A stretch of 64,000 nucleotides of DNA, taken from the NCBI GenBank assembly GCA_934045075.1, contig OW203749.1:6657558-6721557 (forward strand), given 5' to 3'. The number at the start of each line of letters is the position of its first letter. The first letter of the stretch is position 1. The notes beneath the pieces are model-generated. The model had not been told where the DNA came from and did not search any database. It saw nothing but the letters and a program-made list of their open reading frames with translations. The position numbers and the translations under genes were made by a program. The DNA comes from Yponomeuta sedellus. Lineage: Eukaryota > Arthropoda > Insecta > Lepidoptera > Yponomeutidae. Below are positions 63,416 to 64,000 of this stretch, in pieces.

Positions 63416-63948
63416 GTATTTTTTTGGATAAATTTTTTCACACTTGTTAATATATCAACAGGGTAGGACAGAATTTTACCCCCTAGACCGCAACCGCAAA
63501 AAAAAACAAATAAACCAGCCCTAGTTGAACTATTGAAAACATATTTATTTTACACGTCATTTACAATCGTCGTTGTGTCGATTTTGACAAGAATAAGACC
63601 TATAAAAAATAAAATATCATCCAAATTAAATTAAAAATACAATAATCATTACTCGTTAGTATTTTACATAGAGCTAGATAAAAATATGTTATAATAATAA
63701 GATGCTATTTAGTAATTCCTAATTAAAATTAAAATCCTAAGGCTCTTAGGACCAACTAACGGAGTTTGCATGGAAATAGAAAGCTTTCTTTTTAATAAAT
63801 AATTGTAATAAACTCTGTTTATTTACACTTAGTATTTGTTAATGATTCGCGATACTCATACATAGATATTTATGAAACGGGTCTAATCTGTGTCGGCCAG
63901 CTGCGAAAAATTCCTGCGGGTCAGCTAGTAATTACTAATATAATTTTG

Positions 63949-64000
63949 CCGTTGGTGCCGGCTGTCATGTAGTGGCAGTCGTTAAGCCATATCAGAGGCC
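63949..64000 (+). repeat. 5S-like SINE family, cut by the window edge
   Basis: GCCGTTGGTGCCGGCTGTCA then GGCAGTCGTTAAGCCATATC. Confidence 0.75.

Overview
The window looks like a lepidopteran (moth or butterfly) nuclear genome segment. It is AT-rich, with short exons joined by GT-AG introns. It carries ZAD-type C2H2 zinc-finger genes of the insect kind, Lep1-like Helitrons ending in CTAG, several tRNA-derived SINE families, and decayed Jockey-like and other LINE fragments. No prokaryotic gene organisation, CRISPR array, rRNA gene or functional tRNA gene was seen. The order assignment is inference from repeat and gene style.

Host genes from left to right are as follows. (1) First exon of KIN17, minus strand, ending at a splice donor; the rest lies left of the window. 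(2) A five-exon ZAD/C2H2 zinc-finger gene, plus strand, 6183-10428, 369 aa. (3) A six-exon coiled-coil protein of unknown function, minus strand, 20001 down to 11171, 250 aa. (4) An eight-exon ZAD/C2H2 gene, plus strand, 25734-35563, 440 aa with eight fingers. (5) Proteasome subunit alpha-2, minus strand, seven exons from 42785 down to 37103, 234 aa. (6) Beta-sarcoglycan, plus strand, four exons, 43136-47320, 325 aa. Genes 5 and 6 are divergent, with 350 bp between start codons; that interval holds a TATCGATA (DRE-like) site and CCAAT boxes. (7) A terminal exon of an unidentified minus-strand gene at 58629-58778. Two weaker plus-strand exon candidates lie at 56051 and 62316. A broken THAP-domain exon lies at 5280-5473.

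The most interesting object is a complete 2.7-kb DNA transposon at 49168-51902. It has perfect 26-bp terminal inverted repeats, is flanked by AATT on both sides, and carries repeated subterminal motifs. Its intact two-exon gene encodes a 605-aa protein of the DUF7869 type with a putative RNase-H-like acidic triad. I do not know of a named transposon superfamily built on this protein, so it is the best candidate for a previously undescribed mobile system here.

The remaining sequence is mainly repeats: about 20 copies of one tRNA-like SINE (some folded back on themselves), a second tRNA-Gly-like SINE, a third tRNA-like SINE, a family resembling the internal promoter of 5S rRNA, LINE 3' ends with (GAA)n tails, a Penelope-like fragment with GIY-YIG endonuclease, Helitrons, Harbinger-like MITEs with TTA duplications, a 254-bp TA-flanked MITE family, a 120-bp minisatellite, and many perfect hairpins. 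Several insertions sit a few bases from splice sites of the host genes.
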